Source of the DNA: Cocos nucifera
Taxonomy: Eukaryota > Streptophyta > Magnoliopsida > Arecales > Arecaceae
Assembly (NCBI GenBank): GCA_006176705.1
Contig: QRFJ01001016.1
Location: 129,001 to 193,000, forward strand
Reading direction: 5' to 3'
DNA: 64,000 nucleotides
Position numbers and translations under genes: made by a program. Shown in pieces: positions 10,349 to 22,384 of the stretch (positions are counted from its first letter, which is position 1; each line of letters begins with the position of its first letter). The notes under the pieces are model-generated. The model was not told where the DNA came from. It searched no databases and saw only the letters and a list, made by a program, of their open reading frames with translations.

Positions 10349-12616
10349 CAAGGTCTACACCCGCAAGTCCCACAACAAGAACCACCCCAAGCCCTCCGGT
10401 GGCGCCGCCGCCCATGACCCCCCGCCTCCGCCGCCTCCTGACCCCTCCTCCAAGCAAACCGTCGCCGCAATCACCGACGACGTCCACTCTTCCCTCCAGC
10501 AGCACACTCTGCCGCCCCACCACCTCCTCCCCCGCCCCGCCGCTTCGGACGACGACGCTTCCAGCCTCAACCACCGCCCGCAGCCGGACGCCTCCAAGAA
10601 CCACTCCTGCCGCCGCTCCCCCAATAGCCAGCACCGCATCGTCACCATCAGCCTCGCCTCCCGGCCTCGCCATGAAGTCCCGGAGCTCCGCCGGCGGCTC
10701 ATCGCGGAGCTCGAGCAGGTCCGCTCCGTCGTCAAGAGGCTTGAGGCCCACGAATCCCAGCCTTCCACCACCGCCACCCCGGCCTCCCAGCTCTCTGTCA
10801 ACGAAGTCATTACACCTCTCTATTCCAAGAGAGCTGCCGCGAATTCGGAGGCAGCATCTACTACCGCCGCCCCGCTCCGCCGCCAGCTCGGCGTCTCGCT
10901 GCCAGAAAATAGCGTCGATGAGCTGTTGGAGAAGGAGAAGCGGACGCCCAAGGCCAACCAGCTGTACCGGAACTCTGATTTCGTCGTTGGAAAGGAGAAG
11001 TTCCCGGCGCCGGAGCTTCATGGTCGCAAGAAATCAAAGGCCAATGGAAGCAAGAGGCACTCGACGGGAGAGATGGACCGCGGTGCTCAAATGGTCGACA
11101 AGAAGCTCGACGTCCATGCCTTCATGAGCTGCAGCGCTCTGCTCCAGAAGCTCATGAAGCACAAGTATGGGTGGGTGTTCAACACGCCAGTTGACGTGAA
11201 GGGCCTCGGCCTAAATGATTACTACAGCATCATCAAGCACCCGATTGACCTCGGCACCGTGAAGTCCCGGCTATCCAAGAACTGGTACAAGACCCCCTCA
11301 GAGTTCGCTGAGGACGTCAGACTTACCTTCCACAATGCCATGACCTATAATCCCCAGGGTCAGGATGTCCACTTCATGGCTGAGCAGCTCTCCCAATTCT
11401 TCGAGCAACAGTGGCTTACTATTGAGGCTGAGTACACCTATCTCTCACATCCCCCGCGTCCGACCATCACCACTACCAAGAAGGCTCAGCAGGTTGACAT
11501 GAGAAGGACCCTCGAGAAGTTGGACTCCACTGTCCGCCCAATGGTGGTCGATTTGAAGCCCCAACAGGTGAGTTATATCCGACATGTTGGTCGGCCTCCA
11601 GCCTCGAAGAAACCAAAGGCTAAGGACCCAAACAAGAGGGATATGACATTTGACGAGAAGCAGCGGCTGAGCCATCGTCTGCAGAGCCTGCCATCAGAGA
11701 AGCTGGATAACGTCGTGCAGATTATCAAGAAGAGAAACTCCTCTCTAAGCCAGCATGATGATGAAATTGAGGTGGATATTGGCAGTGTGGATGCAGAGAC
11801 TCTTTGGGAGCTTGATAGGTTTGTGACCAATTATAAAAAGAGTCTGAGTAAGAACAAGAGGAAAGCTGAGCTTGCCAATCTAGCCAGAGCAGAGGCTGAG
11901 CACCAAACCCCAGAAAGAATACAGGAAAATGTATGGGTTAGACTTTAGAGAATCTCGGGCTAATAGCTATCTATTTGCTTGAATTTACCTATTAACCTTT
12001 TGTCTATAATTGCTTCTAGATTCCTGATGCTGTTGTTGTGGAAGTGCCCAAGGAAAGGAAGACAGGCAAATATATTGATTACACTTGTTTTTGGTTGTTC
12101 TATTTGTTTCTTCATGAGTTATATTCTGATTGTGCAAATATTGTAAAAACAGCAGTGGATGAAAAGAATGCAGCATTTATATCTCCGGTTGGAGGAGAAA
12201 AAAAGAGGGCCAGTAGATCAAGTAGCTCAAGCAGCTCTAGTAGTGACTCAGGATCCTCCTCTAGTGGTAATATACTCATTGAAGTGACACTTTATTAATT
12301 TTAGAAAGCTAAATGGGGATATTCTTGTACACTGACCTGCGTCCATGTGACTTCCAACCCAGCCAACTGTTCTCTTGTTTTCACTGCCATCCCTTGACAA
12401 GAGAGGATTCTTATCGTTTTCTTTTTAAAAAACCTGATACTATTTATAAGCTTATAGGATCACCAGGAGTATCCTTTTGTATACAGCAATTCTTGTGAGT
12501 TTGATTTATTAATATTTGATTGATATATGCACTTATAGCTGAGAGGGTTTGCAGATTCTGATAGTGGAAGTTCCTCAGGATATGGATCTGATGCAGCGCA
12601 TTCACCTAGGACATGA
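10272..12616 (+). CDS. GTE: BET-type bromodomain transcription factor (GTE family)
   Basis: Proposed exons are 10272-11930, 12020-12065, 12153-12266 and 12555-12616, giving 626 residues. BET proteins bind acetylated histones through the bromodomain and recruit transcription machinery in the nucleus. Domains in order: a low-complexity Pro/Ser/His N-terminus (1-140); a bromodomain at about 284-382 with the HPIDLGTVKSRL helix and the acetyl-lysine Asn at 360 (TYNP); a NET/ET domain at about 457-531 (MTFDEKQRLSHRLQSLP, then IGSVDAETLWELDRFV); and a serine-rich acidic C-terminus ending GYGSDAAHSPRT, typical of plant GTEs. The second intron (12066-12152) has a GC donor (ACAG|GCAAAT) and is exactly 87 bases without a stop, so its retention would add 29 hydrophobic residues in frame. 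I cannot assign the GTE number. Intron 1 is GT-AG and splits codons cleanly, as does intron 3. Confidence 0.88.
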
Positions 12617-14398
12617 GTGGTTAAAAGCAGGTAGGAATCTTTTATTTTATTTTATTTGTTAGCATTTAGTACTTTAGGCCGTGTTTAGTTGGAGAATAAG
12701 AAAAAAATGGAACAGTGGTAGTTATGCTTGTTGGCATAGTTCTTCCACTAGTTATGCCAATTTTTTGTCTGGCTAGAAATTATTAGTTTTATCTGGCATA
12801 ACGAATTGTGTTGTTTGGGTGCAATATGATGAAAAAGCTTGCTTTTGGCATAAGATGGATAAATAGCATTTTTTAACCTTATCAGCTGTCAGTGACTTGT
12901 ATATCTTTCTAGGTATTTTGTTAAAATAAATAATCAAGCAACCAGTGAGTGTGCTAATAATATGCATATATAAGCACGACGTATATAAGCATGGAAAAAT
13001 ATGTAATGCTTATAATTCAACTAAAAATGATTTCTAAAATGAGAATTATCTTACCACAATCCCAAATAAAATTAGTAACATGTTTCTATTATAAGATGGG
13101 TAAATGATATGTTCGCTTTTGTCAACCCCCCCCCCAAAAAAAAAAAAAAAAAAAAAAACCTTTTTTTTTTTCCGAAATTTACAAGATAAAATGGGAAGGG
13201 GCACCCAATAAAATTCACCTTTTTTATAAGAAAATGTTCCAAATAAAAAAAAAATCACCTATGTATAAAATTCTCTTCCGCTTTCCCAAATAACTTGTAA
13301 TAATCCACTTAGACATACATGCATTTATGAAGGAGAGGAGCGAAGGGCTGTTTTGGCCAGTGAAAAAAAAAAAGGTTGGCATAGATTGAAGCATTTGTGA
13401 TAAGAATGGCTTATGACTGGGTTCTCTTGGAATGGTTATGCCTGTCATAAGGAGCTTTGACCAGCATTACTAGTCCTCATCTATGCCAGGTTTCTTAAGG
13501 CTGCCTGGCAGGCATAAGCCTTAGTCTAGGCCATATGCCTGCCTTAAGCCCCCCAAAAATGGGGCCTCAAGTTCTTTTTTAGGTGTTGATGACTAAAGAT
13601 AATTCTACCATTTGTAGCATATCAAGCTCAAGTCAACAATTATTTTGAATAATCTTTTCAGTTTGAAAATGAATGACAAAGTATGATTCCCTTTTTATTG
13701 GCAAAACAATAGTAAGCTTATTTTAATACTTATCCATTTAGGACATGTCTCTCTGTGAAGATAATGCTGACAAAATATATTTTTTTTTATTACTTGGGCG
13801 CAAGAATAGAATTGGTGCTCTTTACAATGATATTCTTTTTATGTTTTACCTTTTAGTATAATTAGTTGGAAGAATGATTGCTATTTAGTTGAGTTCTAGA
13901 TTTACATGAGCATGTAGATAATTTCATGCATCCATATTCATGCAAGGGCCCCACCATCCCTGTGTGGGTCCAACCAATGAGCTCTCTCTGTATGTGTGTT
14001 TTGGCTGGCGGTTGGGTGTGGGGGGTGGGGTGGTGGGGGGGTCTCCATGTAATGAGCTCCGTGTGTGTGTGTCCGCCTGATTTCATTGACATGCATGTAT
14101 ATAGCATTCCAAAGTTGGAAGGTATGGCATCTTTGTTGGTCTTGTTTTTTTGAAAAATCTACTCATGAGTTAAACATGCTATTGCTACCAGTACTTGGAG
14201 AAAGAGTAAGATGAATGATTATCTTAGTCAAAAGACTAAAAAGGCCTATAGTTTCTAGCACCTATTATATGTTTAAGTAACATCCATGCAGTCCTGAACT
14301 GAACTTTTTATGGTGGATGACTACAACTAATTGATACCATTTGGAGTGGTAGTGCTATAGAACTAAAAATGGAAATTTTTGGCAAAACAATAAAATTA

Positions 14399-14676
14399 GG
14401 GGGTGGTTGGTTGGGGGGAATTGAGGTCTGGAATGGAAATCGGAATGGATGACTCCCACTCCAGCCGCTTGGTTTGGGGGAGTCTTATTCCGATTCCGAT
14501 TCCAGGGTGGAATAGGAATGGCCTAATCTACCTAAAACTCAATCCTCACTCTCCCTAAAGATTCAAATTTTCATTTTGATTTCGGTCATGAACCAAATGC
14601 TTAAGGGGATTTGGTCATTCCAATTCCCATTCCAATCCACTCTGATTCTTGTTCAGGTCGCAAACCAAGCACCCCC
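14399..14676. mobile_element. Tourist-like MITE with TTA target duplication
   Basis: A 278-base element begins GGGGGTGGTTGGTT and ends AACCAAGCACCCCC, which are inverted repeats with one mismatch. It is flanked by TTA at 14396-14398 and again at 14677-14679. A TTA duplication and terminal G-runs are typical of PIF/Harbinger-derived Tourist MITEs. It carries internal inverted words (GGAATGGAAATCGGAAT against ATTCCGATTCCGATTCC) and has no coding capacity. It lies in the presumed 3' UTR intron or spacer of the bromodomain gene. Confidence 0.85.
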
Positions 14677-17600
14677 TTAGTATATTTGAATAGGCAAGAA
14701 GGTATGCACATAGGAAGTTATCAGGATATCAAGTTTCCATGTCTGTTTTTGTTGGAAAGCAACTTTGGAATGTCTGAGTTATAATGGAAGACTGGGTCTT
14801 AATTTTGAAGGGTGTAAGAAAGTGGTTAGTAAAGAATATTTTACTAATAATATCTTTTTCGTTGAAGACCATTTTTTGAATCAGCTAGCACTAGATTCCT
14901 TTAGAGGTCTCATTTGATTAGTGAATTTATTTGATAACCTAATTTGTTTTGGTGGTACAACTTTTAAGTGCTGGGAGCAATCTATGTTTTAGAAAACCAA
15001 GTAGGGGGAGATTATAACTTATAAGCGAGGGCCCAATCTCATTTAAGTGAAGATTTATGTGGTACGGTAATCCAAAATCATTTCTGAACTAGTTCTTAAT
15101 GTAACTAATTATAACCTCGTTAAGAAGAGTGGCCAACACTTCTTATACTAATTATAAAAATTTTTGCTAATGAAACTTATTATAGCTTAACAATGGCTTA
15201 AATAACTAGGTTTATAAGCTTACATCCATGTTTTCATTATTTATGTGTGTATGCACAAGTTTTTACTCAACAGCTCCTAGCAACCTATCATAGTTCAAAC
15301 ATACAAATAAAATCTTATTGGCATTTCAGTAATCCTTAGCCACTATCAGTTTGAGGGTGTATGGTGTGTCACATCTGTTAGCAAGGAACCATTGTCACAA
15401 AGCCTTTCTTTGGGGAAAGAATGCTAGGTTACAAAACTTAGGTTGGAGGATGAAGAGGATGGAGCACTGGAGATGGATTGTTTGAGGAGAGCACCCGCTT
15501 TTTGGCATTGTATGATGCTTATTTTGTGTCCTTTCTTTTGGTTTCTGACATTAGGTTGATTTGATTTCATTCTCAAACTCTAATTTTTAGGGATTTGCTA
15601 CGCACATGTTTATACGGGAAGTCAACTAAACAATCAATTATGAAGTCATGTTTATTTAGTTAATGCCAAATTGTATTATCTAAAAGCCGCCTGACATTAG
15701 GCATGCCACAATTTGTTTTTATAGGAAAAAAATTTGAAAAAACCTACGTTAGAGGAGGGGGTTGTTATATGGGGGACTGAGTGGATTTGGAGATGGTGAG
15801 CAGATGAGAGGTGTTGGGGCGCCTTTTTTTTTTTTGGCATGTGGGTTGGGAGTATGATCAGTGGGGTGTTTGAAATAATCTGGCTGGTGATAGGGATGGC
15901 TTGGAATGAGGCTTGTTGGCTTGTGTCTTAGTTGTAACTGATGTGAGCAGTACAAGTTTGGGCATCAGGTTGGACTGGACTTTGTTTTTAGGCCTGAAAT
16001 CAATGCTGGCCAGCTTTGAGCTACCTTTGGCTTGATGCTGGCATAACTGGAAGCCTAAACATTAAGTTATTTCCATTGTACTGTATGATAGCTAACTATC
16101 ATGCCAGATGCATACTGTGATAACCTACATCCACAACCTGCAAGTAGATGTGATTGTCATTGTGTTGTTAATTGGTTATAGCTTGTGTAGTGCTTTAGAA
16201 ATTCTGTTGTTGGTAAACGAGCATATTATCTTAAGGAGAGTAGAATTTTTTTCAATATCTAAAAGTCAACTACTTCCTACTCCGTCTGCCAAGACATGAT
16301 CATGTTCTAATTACCTTTGCTTTGCCTGGTGGCTATCGTCTTCAGATCATGACCTAGGGACGACTCCTTTTATTTTTTGGTTATCATATGTGAGTGTTTG
16401 GAATATTTAGGTGACATCACGCTTTCTAGCAAATATGCTGCACTTTGTTGAAAACGGAGGACGCTTTCTTGATAGTCCTCTATCTTTAGCCCAAGGAATT
16501 GCACGACTCAAATCTTTTTCCAATCAGGAGGGGTGGGTGAAGTGCTGAAGTTGAACAGGTATTTATTTTCAGAAAAGAAAGGCCTTTTAATTTTTTTCAA
16601 GTAGTACTGTTTTGTTGTATAACTGATTTACCATGTAATGTTTCCAAGAGATTATTTTTGTAGTTTTGTCAGATTGGGATCTGTAATTTCAAATCAGGAA
16701 ACTTGCACGTGTACATTTCTCCAATACTGAGGTGCAATAGCAAGGCTTACTAGCCAGCAGCAGTGGTTAGTTTTTCATAATTGGATGTTGTAGTATGCAT
16801 GGAAATTAATGCCTGCTGGGGGCACTCTGGCACCTACTCTGGCTATTAAGGTGATATTTTGAAGAACTACAGACTGTACTATCTTGCAGTTTTAACTCTG
16901 GCAATTTCATATTGCTTGTCTCAGTATACTTTCAGGCAAATTGTTAAACATTCTGGATTCTGTTGTGGGTAAAAATTGCATCAAGCGGTTCAATACCTTT
17001 TTTCTTATCTAGAATGAAACAGAGCTGTGGTTTAAAATTTGATCTGAAGTTCATTGCACGTAAGAACTAATATCATTAGAGGCATACTGTTTGGTAAATG
17101 CTTGAGCCTACCATGTTGCTGAGGTGTTTGAAATAATATAAAGGTGAATGGGAAGCAAGAAACAGAAAGTTTGACCCCAATAATAGGCCCTTAGTTCTCT
17201 TAACAGATATGATCATATCTAAATATTCAATATAGCATATTGTTTGCGTTATTTTATTGAAATTATTATGCTGCAGGTGGTTTAGTGATTCTTTCTTGTT
17301 TATAAACGCCAACTTTTTTCATCATGAGCTTGTTCAATTATTTTCCATTTTTCATTGTATTAACTTCTGATTGTATGAATATGACATTTTATTCTTATTT
17401 CCAATTGCAGATATTACATGCTTAACTGACAATCTGCATTGCTGATGAGTTTTGACATGATTTTGCCCCAAAAGGAAGTGACCTGTAATATTGGAATCCA
17501 ACTTTCCCTGTGATACTGCTCTTTTATTTTTTTCTCTATGCTTGTTTTATAGTTGCAGGAAAATTCTGATTGTAATCTGGCGGTCATTGGTGAGGGGAGG

Positions 17601-17934
17601 ATGCTGGTCTTGTCAAAAGTTCCTCTATCATGCAAATATGTAATGTATGATTTGTAATTTATAGATTCTGGAAGCTGGGTTTCTGTTCCAGTCTCTGCTT
17701 TATTCTCATCAATGTGGCTGCTTGACAGCATGGAAATACCAGCAGCCTCTTAATTCAGTCAAATGTAGGGATGGCAGCAGCATGGGTTTTATTGGCATCC
17801 GATCTGTCTCAAATCCTAATAGGATCCGTAGGATTTATTTAGCAAAATCCTATGTGGTTTAGGATTTGACTCTCAGATACCTTTGAACCCAGTATGGGAT
17901 TTACCTCTCCTCAGGTACCTCTAAACCCGATTAT

Positions 17935-18020
17935 GTATATATATATATATAATGAGAAAATTTGAAACCCAAACCTCAAGGTCATTGAACCTTTACCTCT
18001 AACATTGAGCTACGAAACTT
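17935..18020 (-). repeat. tRNA-like (SINE-type) fragment
   Basis: On the minus strand, GTAGCTCAATGTTAGAGG resembles a tRNA A box and GAGGTTTGGGTTTCAAATTT resembles a decayed B box about 30 bases later. The remainder runs into a TATATA stretch. It is too short and diverged for a firm call. Confidence 0.25.
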
Positions 18021-19854
18021 ATTTGGATTTAGATTGTCTGCCAAATTATTTATACCCATTTTTTAACCTGATCCGAATAAAGATGAATCAGATGGGTTTG
18101 GGTATCTGATGGATTTACCCTTTTTTTGTTGTGATGAGTTTGGTATTTTTAGGCAAGTTTTTTAATCAGATCTGGGGCTGTTCGGATGGTAGGATTTTAA
18201 ATGGATTTACTGTTTTCAGATGCTCTAACAGAATATGTTGCAAGTAAAGTTTGCGGTCTGAAGTATCTTTATCAGGTTGCAAGCTCATGCATCCCATAAG
18301 ATTGAGATGGAGTTTTGCTTGAATATCCAGAATGAACCGCCTTTAATCTCAGCAATGATTGGGTATCCTTTTGGTGTATGTTTTCTTCTTTTCAGCAGGT
18401 GGATATTGCAGGCTGGTAGGTTCCCTTGATGTTAGCTTATTAACTCCAAATATCAAATTCTTCCTTAATTTTCTTCTGATAAGGTGACGGTAAGCCTATT
18501 GATTAGTTTGGCATCACCTCCGGGCATTCCTCACTTTTTCTTGGTGTGTAAAGGAAAGTTGTTGTGCTTTCGATGTTAGCGACGTATTTCAACTACTCAA
18601 AATCTTTTTGTTGCAGGTTGTTGTCTACAACCTCAGGTTGATTCTAAAACTAAGTGTTTTGATGGACTGATTTGCATGACCTGATAGCTGATCCAATAGC
18701 CAAGTGAAAAATTGCTGGCGGGAGTTGGGAAAGGGAGAGGAGGGTAGAAATGAAAAATGCAAAGAGAACCTTGTATGTGAGCCAGGTTTTGAGGACATTT
18801 TTTAAACTAATCTGGTTTCCTGTATCATACTTCCCAAAACAAAGAATTTATATGGCTGGATATAAATTTTGGAAAGACTGCAATTAAAGGTTGCTAAATT
18901 GAGTCTTGAATATGGACTGGCTATATGCTTGGACGCAGGGTAGGCAGGCATCAAGTGGAAATTGGATTTTGAATATGAAAATGGAGAATGGGCGGAACCA
19001 GATTTTGGTGCAAAAATCGTGTTCCTTGTGAGGGTCTTGTTTACTACAAACTGTTGACCTTCATGTTGGTTATGATTTGCATGTGCAAATTTGGATGCTA
19101 GAAGGTTTAGAAAGATGGTCGTCTCAAATGTATGGCTAGGAAATAATTCCTTGCATTCTGTTAGGTGCTCGGTAGGTGAGCTGAAATCTACATCTTTATA
19201 ATTTGATATTCCCGAATCCTGAGGTATCAGTGGACTGTTAGAAGTGGTGTAAGCTTCGTACACGTTAATTTTGGAATCCCAATGAAGCTATTGTGATATT
19301 TAGATCTTCAAGTGACATGGAACATTTATGCTAGTGATGTTTCTCTTTGCCATGAAATGAATTAGGGGATAGCCGGCGATGAAATTAAGTGAAATCTCAA
19401 TACGGTGCTGAAGTTTATCTTGGTGGTATATCATTGATCATTCAGGTGACTCTGGACCACTGGTCCAAGATGGAAGCATGAACGGCTGATATGAGTTCGA
19501 CTGCCAAAAATATCGATTAGATTTTCCTGGTCCATATCGATGTTCAAGTGCTCCACTTCACGTTGTCGGCCAATAGAAATGTCACAATAGATGGTTGGTG
19601 GCCTGCGCGAAGATTATTTATAAGAATTTGGGTCATGGAATATTTTAAGACTCAACTTTCTTGTAAGTAACACTTAACAGCATGTGCGCCAGTGTATGTC
19701 CCAAGGAATGCCCCTGGTGAGACTTAGGACGATAGGAAGGTCGAGCAAATGCAGAGGCATGGAGAGTCAACCCCAAAATTTTTGTTATATAATATAGTAT
19801 CGATCCCAAAGTGCCTAGGCCAGTGCTTTTTTATAAAAAAAATATAAAAAATGG

Positions 19855-20030
19855 TGAAAATTTATTATTTTTTTTTGGTAAGAAAAAAAAAAATCAATAT
19901 TACTATGTCAGAAATAAATCATCTCATTGACATTTAATCAGAGATACTATATCCGTCATGGCTCAAATCTGGGACCACTTAGTTGAGAGCCAAGGCCTAT
20001 TCCATTGGGCTACCATCATGATGGTGTGCA
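19855..20030 (-). mobile_element. SINE-like element with tRNA-derived head
   Basis: Read on the minus strand from about 20027, GGTAGCCCAATGGAATAGG matches the tRNA A-box pattern. GGTCCCAGATTTGAGCC, about 30 bases later, fits a decayed B box. The body runs about 110 bases and ends in a T-run and A-run near 19870. Plant Au-like SINEs have this layout. No target duplication could be fixed by eye. Confidence 0.45.
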
Positions 20031-21684
20031 AATTTGAAGTTAGTACTTATTTAGGTTGCGGCTTAAAATCGTGACGAGGTTTTAGGCATCTTGAATGTAA
20101 GCATGGTACAAAATGTCTTCCTTTTTTTTTAAAAATTTATTTGGAGGGTGTTAAAGAATATAATTGATTTTCGTGTCGTCTGAACATGTATTATCTATGC
20201 CATATAGTAGCTTCGAATGAAAAGAATTTTCATTGAGGATAATTTTGTTATTGGTTGAATTTAAGATGGCAAGACTCATCTGCTCATTTATAATATTTAG
20301 ATTTTTTTTATCATTTCGTTGAGTTGTTAATTTGGCATATCTATCGAGAGATAAATATTATGATAATTTTAAATTGTTGCGTTCATGACGAAGCATTTTC
20401 AAGACTAGATTTGAAGGTAGAGTGATGTTTGTCTATCAATTTTGCATGAATCTTTATATCTTAATCTCATAGGTTGCTTTCGTATCAGAATAGTACGTTT
20501 GTTTATATCAAAAAAAAAAATGATAATTTTTTTAGGGAGCTCGAGGAACTCAATCCTGTAATATCTTTTTTCTGTAAGTCTTGACCAACATGATTAGGTA
20601 ATCTAAGGCACGGTTGTTTATAAAATATGCAAAAAGCTCTTGAACCGGCACAATTTGTTTTACTAATATCACGACTTATCACAAAGCATCATGCTCAATC
20701 CTTAATGAACCTAAAAACATATTAAAAATTTTTCACAGTAGATCTACTTCCAAAGTCTTTTGGAAGGATGATGGATCGTGTACCCTCCATTATTCATTCC
20801 GTGAAATCTTAATTCATGTTTGTATGCAACTGGCTCCGTCTTGCTAATTTCAAGATAGTAATATCAAGACAGAAATATTAAAACACAAGCAATGCTGTGT
20901 TCACACGAAATTCTAAAAGAATTCTTTTAAATAGGTGTACAACTTTTTCAACGCTTAATTATGTGGCGCATTACCCTTTCATGGAATCAATTCGGAGGAA
21001 ACGAATTAGAACCGGAACGAACAAAAATTCTTTTGGTAAAAAAAAAAAAAAAAAACCCTCTGGTGCGTGCATCGAAAAAGATTATATGCAACGGTCTTCT
21101 TCTTCTTTTTTTTTGATAAAATAAATAAAAAAATATTCTAATGTGTGCATCAAATGAGATTATATGTAGTGATATTTTTTATTTTATTTCTTTTACCATA
21201 AATCCTGTTATGAAGATAGAAGGCCAATGGGTCATTAATAAATTCTTTTTTTGGAGAAGAAACAGTAATGATATCTAAGGAATAAAAATTGGCTAATCTT
21301 ATACCAACAATGTTGATAAGATAAAGAATGCAAGCATTATTTAGAATGATTGGGATAGAATGCAAGCGCTATCAAAAATAATTGGACATAAAGCATCTAT
21401 AGGTGGCTTTTCAAATCCGCCATGGCTCAACTTCATCTCAAACGGAAAATTAAAGAATCAAAATAGAAAGGGAGTCCTCTTATGGGTCCATTTGCTTAGT
21501 AACTATAAAAAAAAAGAAAATATATAAAGCATCACCCATGAGATCGTCCGATGGTATCCTTTTATTCTTCCTTGCCAAGTCCTTCTGCCCACTTTGTCCA
21601 TTTATAAGGCTTTCTTCCTTTCCAAGTTCCTTTTTCCTTCGAAATACAAAGTCCCTTTCTTTCTATGACCATAGATTGTGTTTA
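20031..21684. other. AT-rich spacer
   Basis: No gene is supported. Several A/T homopolymers are present (20511-20520, 21037-21055). The segments AATGCTGTGTTC... at 20890-21050 and the GTGCGTGCATC / GTGTGCATC words near 21063 and 21141 form a weak local duplication of about 75 bases. Confidence 0.45.
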
Positions 21685-22109
21685 TCAGTATATGGTACAT
21701 AGTCAAATAATATATACCTAACAAATCAATCACTCAATAATTCATATATATTTTTAAATAAATTAATATATAATTTTTAAAATATCATATTCATCGATAT
21801 GTATTTGATGATACATAACTAATTTCTAATACTTTAAGTTTCTTTGATACATATCCAGCAGCAACTCAATGTACACCATAAAAATCAATATATATATCTA
21901 GATAAATTAATATATAACTTTTAAGATATTGGATTCACTAGCATACAGTATATGTCTAGATGATATATATTCGATGGGTCTCTGAATTTTGATATATATT
22001 TTAAACTTTTTTGATACATACCTAGTAGTAGTGACTCAATGTATATCTTTGGACAAATCCATATACATTAAGACATGTTACTACACGATTTCTAGAATAT
22101 TGTATTTAC
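21685..22109 (+). repeat. ~165-bp AT-rich tandem repeat, left part
   Basis: Diverged units recur about every 165 bases. Markers are GATACATATCCAGCAGCAACTC near 21848 and GATACATACCTAGTAGTAGTG near 22012, with an earlier partial unit near 21685. The next unit resumes after the CACTA element, with TACTACATACCTAGCAACAA near 36111. The CACTA element therefore interrupts this array. Confidence 0.6.
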
Positions 22110-22112
22110 TAG
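22110..22112 (+). other. CACTA target duplication, left copy (TAG)
   Basis: TAG directly precedes the CACTA terminus and is repeated at 36043-36045. A 3-bp duplication is the norm for the CACTA superfamily. Confidence 0.8.
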
Positions 22113-22380
22113 CACTATTACAAAAATGATCTATAGCAGCGCATACTATGGCAACGATTTTCGAAACCGCTGCCATAGAACCTACGGCAGCGATTTTCGT
22201 TAACCACTGTCATAAATCGGATCTATGATAGCGATTTTTGTAACCATTGCTATAGATTCGACATATAATAATGGTTAACGAAAATCGCTGCCATAAGTCA
22301 GACCTATAGCAGCGGTTAGTATGAACTACTGCTATAAGCTTATTATGGTAGCGGTTAATTATAACCATTGCTATATATAT
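22113..22380. repeat. CACTA left subterminal inverted-motif array
   Basis: About ten copies of a 12-18-base motif (CTATGGCAGCG / CGCTGCCATAG and variants) occur in both orientations, often as hairpin pairs separated by AACCGCTG-type words. In characterised CACTA elements such motifs are bound by the element-encoded DNA-binding protein. Confidence 0.7.
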
Positions 22381-22384
22381 TTTT

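Larger units (their letters stand above)
12617..19850. other. Non-coding DNA after the bromodomain gene, possible 3' UTR introns
   Basis: A strong donor (AGCAG|GTAGGAA, cut after about 12630) lies just after the stop codon. Good acceptors occur far downstream, for example TTTCCAATTGCAG ending at 17410. The 3' UTR may therefore be spliced across several kilobases. Apart from the MITE at 14399-14676, I see poly-A/T runs (13130-13170), a GT-rich stretch (13990-14080), and a GGATCC/GGGTTT-type patch at 17770-18130 resembling the dispersed repeat at 5.7 kb. No coding gene is supported. Confidence 0.4.

Noticed and set aside
10168..11127. 319-residue frame overlapping the bromodomain exon
   Set aside because: Shadow frame of the Pro/Ser-rich first exon; the bromodomain frame is clearly the coding one.
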